DNA of 44,858 nucleotides, from the NCBI RefSeq assembly GCF_011516755.1, contig NZ_WOSY01000018.1:1-44858 (forward strand), written 5' to 3'. The position numbers and the translations under genes were made by a program. This DNA comes from Acetobacter conturbans (GTDB lineage Bacteria; Pseudomonadota; Alphaproteobacteria; Acetobacterales; Acetobacteraceae). Shown here piece by piece: positions 42,436 to 44,858 of this stretch. Position 1 is the stretch's first letter, and each line of letters starts with the position of its first letter. A model generated the notes under the pieces. It saw only the letters and a program-made list of their open reading frames with translations, searched no databases and was not told the DNA's origin.

Positions 42436-43640
42436 AGGGTTCGAAAAAACCCTGGTTTTAATTGGTGCTCTGTGATGCCATCTTTCCTGCGTTGATGGAG
42501 GGATGATGTTGTGAAACAGCCGGGATTTTTTGATGTTGAGGATCGCCAGGCCCGACTGAGCGGGCTTGGCGACTAGCTCGAACCCTTCTCCGGGACTGTA
42601 GATTTTGAGGTCTTTCGGCTTAATCTGGAGAAGGCCCTAGCCCACTCGGACGGGAGCAAAGACAGTCGTCCACCGCTTGACCCAGTGCTGATATTCAAAA
42701 TCCTGACCCTGAACAACCTCTCCGATGAGCGGACGGAATACCTGATTAACGATCCTCTATCCTTCATGCGTTTTCTGGGCTGGGTCTATCGGACCGTCTG
42801 CCTAACGCCAAGACGATCTGGCTGTTTCGCCAACGCCTGACACAGACTACGTTGCGGTGTCCGGTCAGATTCTGGACGCCACCCTGGTTGCGGCTCCAAA
42901 GCAGTCCAGCACCAATGTTGAGAAGGCTGACCTCCGGGGGCCGTATCCCGAAGAATGGAAAGACAGACTGGCATGCCCGCTGGACACTGAAATTCACAAA
43001 GGTGAAGCCACAGGACGACGGTAGCGTGCCGGCAACCGATCTCGCCATTCCGTTCTTTGGCTACAAATCCCATGTCTCCATCGACCGGAAGTTCAAGCTG
43101 ATCCGCAAATGGAAGACCACGGATGCCGCGGCCACTGACGACGCCAGATTGCGTGAAGGGCGGTTCGACCGGAGCAACACAGCGCCTGATGTCTGGGCCG
43201 ATACCGCCTATCGGTCAAAAGCCAAGGGGGCGCTCATGGAAAAGCAGGGCTTTGTTTCAAAGGTCCACAGGAAAAAGCCGCATCTCAAACGCATTCCCCA
43301 GCATATCCAGAGATGCAATGAAGGAAAGTCGATGATCCGTTCGCGTGTCGAGCACGTTTTTGCCGATCAAAAATCACAAATGGGGCTATTCATCCGCTCT
43401 ATCGGGATCACGCTGGCCACCATGAGGATCGGGCCGTCCAATATCGTCTACAATATGCGCTGCCTCCTGTTCCTCGAAAGGACCAGTGCAGCCTGCATAG
43501 CTCTTGAAGGGTACAGGGGCGCCCACTCCACCTGCGAAAGCAGAGTGGAAACACCCGGAAGAACTATTTATCATCGTCTGACAAATCAGAAATCAGATTG
43601 CCAGGACATCAATAAACCGTTCTTCTCTCCTCCCCTGTTT
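42436..43640 (+). mobile_element. Decayed IS5-family insertion sequence
   Basis: The left end is marked by AGGGTTCGAAA (42436-42446), equivalent to the end at 8432-8444. The transposase remnant fills 42511-43487. The right end is not sharp; I place it near 43640, where recognisable IS sequence has ended. It follows the TonB-receptor gene by about 70 bases and has the same orientation as the fragment at 27494-27851, so the catabolic locus lies between direct copies. Confidence 0.65.
42511..43487 (+). pseudogene. IS5-family transposase with internal stop and frameshifts
   Basis: From GTG 42511 the frame reads KQPGFFDVEDRQARLSGLGD, then an amber stop at 42574-42576 where the 8-kb copy has Gln. 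It continues DFEVFRLNLEKALAHSDGSK, FKILTLNNLSDERTEYLIND, and shifts frame near 42780-42880. The C-terminal half is readable as GSVPATDLAIPFFGYKSHVS, APDVWADTAYRSKAKGALME, RSRVEHVFADQKSQMGLFIR, the catalytic end of the DDE domain. Several independent lesions show long inactivity. Confidence 0.87.
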
Positions 43641-43715
43641 TCGGAATGATGTTATCATGATCTGGACAGCGCGCGGAGCGCGCCACATCAGGGATCAGCG
43701 GCTCCGATTTTACGG

Positions 43716-44483
43716 ATGCAGAATTCCACCGGCACTGTCCGGACGCCCGCGAGCTGGCCTGCCAGGATCGGCGCGATTTCAGTGTGGCCGTGGGCAGTCC
43801 CCGAAGGTTGGGGCGGCTATGCCGCCACCCTTTCGCTGCGTGATGGCCAGCCACCAGATGGCTGTCGCTGCATGATCGGGGTCCAGTTCCATGCGCAGTC
43901 AGTCGCGGCCAAGATGCTGAGCCGCCGTCAGGGAAGCCAGCATCCTGGCTGCGGCCCGGGAAACCGATCACACACATTACCGAAATCCAGGGATGGCTTC
44001 GCGATCTTAGCCTCTCTCAGATATGATGTTTGGATTGCTGCGAACGACCGGGGTCGCAACTGGCAGGACGGAAAACTGGGCGATGGCTGCCTCACGACCC
44101 TGCCGAACTTTACAGGCACCACGCAGGGCGCTGAATCTGTACGCCTGATTGATGTGCTCTGGCTGGATAAAGACACTCGCAGGATTGTCGCGGCATTCGA
44201 AGTCGAACATTCAACCACGATCTATTCCGGGATCGTCCGCATGCTGGATCTGGCACTCGGAGTTGAAGCTCATGCGTTGGAGGGCCTTTTTCTTGTCGCC
44301 CCGGACAAGCGGGGAACCGAGGTCCGCGAACAAATTCGACGTCCGGCATTCAGTCGCATCACCGATCTTAAAGTGCGCTACCTGCCTTATGGTGCCCTTG
44401 AAAAAAATCGCGGTGTAATCGCCAAATTTGGCCATGGATTAAAGCCGATTCATGCGATCTCCCATCTTCTGACACCTGCTTAG
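43716..44483 (+). CDS. Possible PD-(D/E)XK nuclease-like protein with unnatural N-terminus
   Basis: A 255-residue frame. From about residue 90 it looks like a restriction-endonuclease-type fold: YDVWIAANDRGRNW, then IDVLWLDKD and AAFEVEHSTTIYSGIVRMLD, where Asp and the E-x-E could be the D...ExK-like metal site, and LFLVAPDKRGTEVREQIRRP. Proteins with this layout are usually left as hypothetical or called restriction-endonuclease-like. The first 90 residues (Trp/Pro/Arg-rich, low complexity) do not resemble a domain, so the gene may be 5'-truncated by rearrangement next to the IS. No methyltransferase is nearby. Bases 44484-44690 hold nothing I can support. Confidence 0.4.
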   Translation: MQNSTGTVRTPASWPARIGAISVWPWAVPEGWGGYAATLSLRDGQPPDGCRCMIGVQFHAQSVAAKMLSRRQGSQHPGCGPGNRSHTLPKSRDGFAILASLRYDVWIAANDRGRNWQDGKLGDGCLTTLPNFTGTTQGAESVRLIDVLWLDKDTRRIVAAFEVEHSTTIYSGIVRMLDLALGVEAHALEGLFLVAPDKRGTEVREQIRRPAFSRITDLKVRYLPYGALEKNRGVIAKFGHGLKPIHAISHLLTPA

Positions 44484-44690
44484 AAGTCAGCCCACGACAT
44501 GCATGAAAGCCGATCGCAAATCTGGCATCGAATGGTAATTTTCTGCTTTGTACGAATAACCGGAATGATCGGCGAAGTGCGCTGATATCATTGTCCTCTA
44601 CAGCCCCGGAAAGACTCGCAGATATCGCTGCTGCTGTTGCAGCAATCAATGCCAAAAGTCACATGCATCTATCGGCGGAAAACAGTGAAC

Positions 44691-44858
44691 TAGGCTCAGG
44701 CCTCATTCTTTGAGATAGAAGATGAACTTGCGGCGATATGGATTGCGGACATGAAGGTATGAGCGCAGCGGTCATATCGGGTTGCGACCCGTCGCCAGTC
44801 TTTCAGCTTTGCGAACATGTTTTCAATAAGAGGGCGCTTTTTGTAGAGATGCCAGTCG
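44691..44858 (-). mobile_element. IS427-type insertion sequence running off the window
   Basis: The element end CTAGGCTCAGGCCTC begins at 44690, the CTAG being the likely target tetranucleotide. The sequence then matches the 27.86-28.6 kb copy through the transposase C-terminal region. The rest lies beyond the window. Confidence 0.7.
44696..44858 (-). CDS. IS427-type transposase, C-terminal part (cut by window edge)
   Basis: A partial coding region of about 54 codons ending at 44696. It reads ENMFAKLKDWRRVATRYDRC, then AHTFMSAIHIAASSSSISKN and EA-stop, the C-terminal end of the DDE transposase with its last catalytic Glu region. Unlike the 27.9-kb copy, the ENMFAKL junction is intact here, so this copy could be functional; only the full element would show it. 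The stop codon lies inside the terminal inverted repeat. Confidence 0.75.
   Translation of the reverse strand, partial: DWHLYKKRPLIENMFAKLKDWRRVATRYDRCAHTFMSAIHIAASSSSISKNEA

Noticed and set aside
44368..44655. Minus-strand frame of 95 residues before the right-edge IS
   Set aside because: Overlaps the end of the nuclease-like ORF, no ribosome site, no recognisable domain.
1..44858. CRISPR arrays, tRNA or rRNA genes
   Set aside because: No regularly spaced repeats and no cloverleaf or rRNA-like sequence was seen on reading; a dedicated search was not possible.

Overview
The window is a bacterial chromosome segment, most likely from an acetic acid bacterium (Acetobacteraceae, Alphaproteobacteria; Komagataeibacter, Gluconacetobacter or Acetobacter type). 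The reasons are a moderately high GC content, a complex I operon of the E. coli kind with fused NuoCD (known from these bacteria), a malonate decarboxylase operon, and many decayed IS5-superfamily insertion sequences. The species call is inference; the gene calls are read from the proteins.

Layout. 1-339: no gene, three small hairpins. 340-6560 (minus): malonate decarboxylase operon mdcA-C-D-E-G-B-F, with divergent mdcR (LysR type, 6672-7553, plus). 7.6-8.45 kb: insertion sequence debris. 8.5-11.1 kb (minus): a stomatin-like slipin, a possible tiny membrane protein, a DUF4142 exported protein and an unrecognised protein next to an IS3 remnant (11.1-11.6 kb). 11.7-11.95 kb (minus): a candidate 48-residue ORF whose Shine-Dalgarno lies in a hairpin loop. 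12.06-26.67 kb (plus): complete nuoA-B-CD-E-F-G-H-I-J-K-L-M-N, tightly overlapped, followed by a two-CBS-domain protein. 27.4-28.66 kb: one IS fragment abutting another. 28.6-42.4 kb: a transport, regulation and catabolism locus. 42.4-44.86 kb: another decayed IS5 copy, a nuclease-like ORF and the edge of a further IS.

The 28.6-42.4 kb locus is the most interesting part. Leftward it encodes a class-I aminotransferase, a GntR/FCD regulator with what looks like two winged-helix domains, a fused binding-protein/permease and an ATPase of an amino-acid ABC transporter, an M20 deacylase, an enolase-superfamily racemase/epimerase, an M24 creatinase-like hydrolase lacking metal ligands, and a DapA/NanA-family lyase. 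Rightward it encodes a CTP-synthase-type glutaminase domain joined to an unrecognised N-terminal domain, an SDR without the usual Tyr/Lys pair, and a TonB-dependent receptor. Together this is an outer membrane-to-cytoplasm route for an unidentified, probably N-acylated or cyclic, amino-acid-like compound. A 14-base sequence, TACAAAAAATACAA, overlaps the likely -10 regions of the transporter and aminotransferase promoters, and a 13-bp inverted repeat brackets the gntR promoter; both are candidate regulator sites.

In the mdc operon MdcA/C/D/E form the enzyme, MdcB and MdcG make and attach its prosthetic group, MdcF imports malonate and MdcR probably regulates; no mdcH is present in the window. 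The nuo operon encodes all 13 polypeptides of an E. coli-type complex I with all visible Fe-S ligands. IS remnants sit at nearly every junction between modules, suggesting assembly by transposition and recombination.
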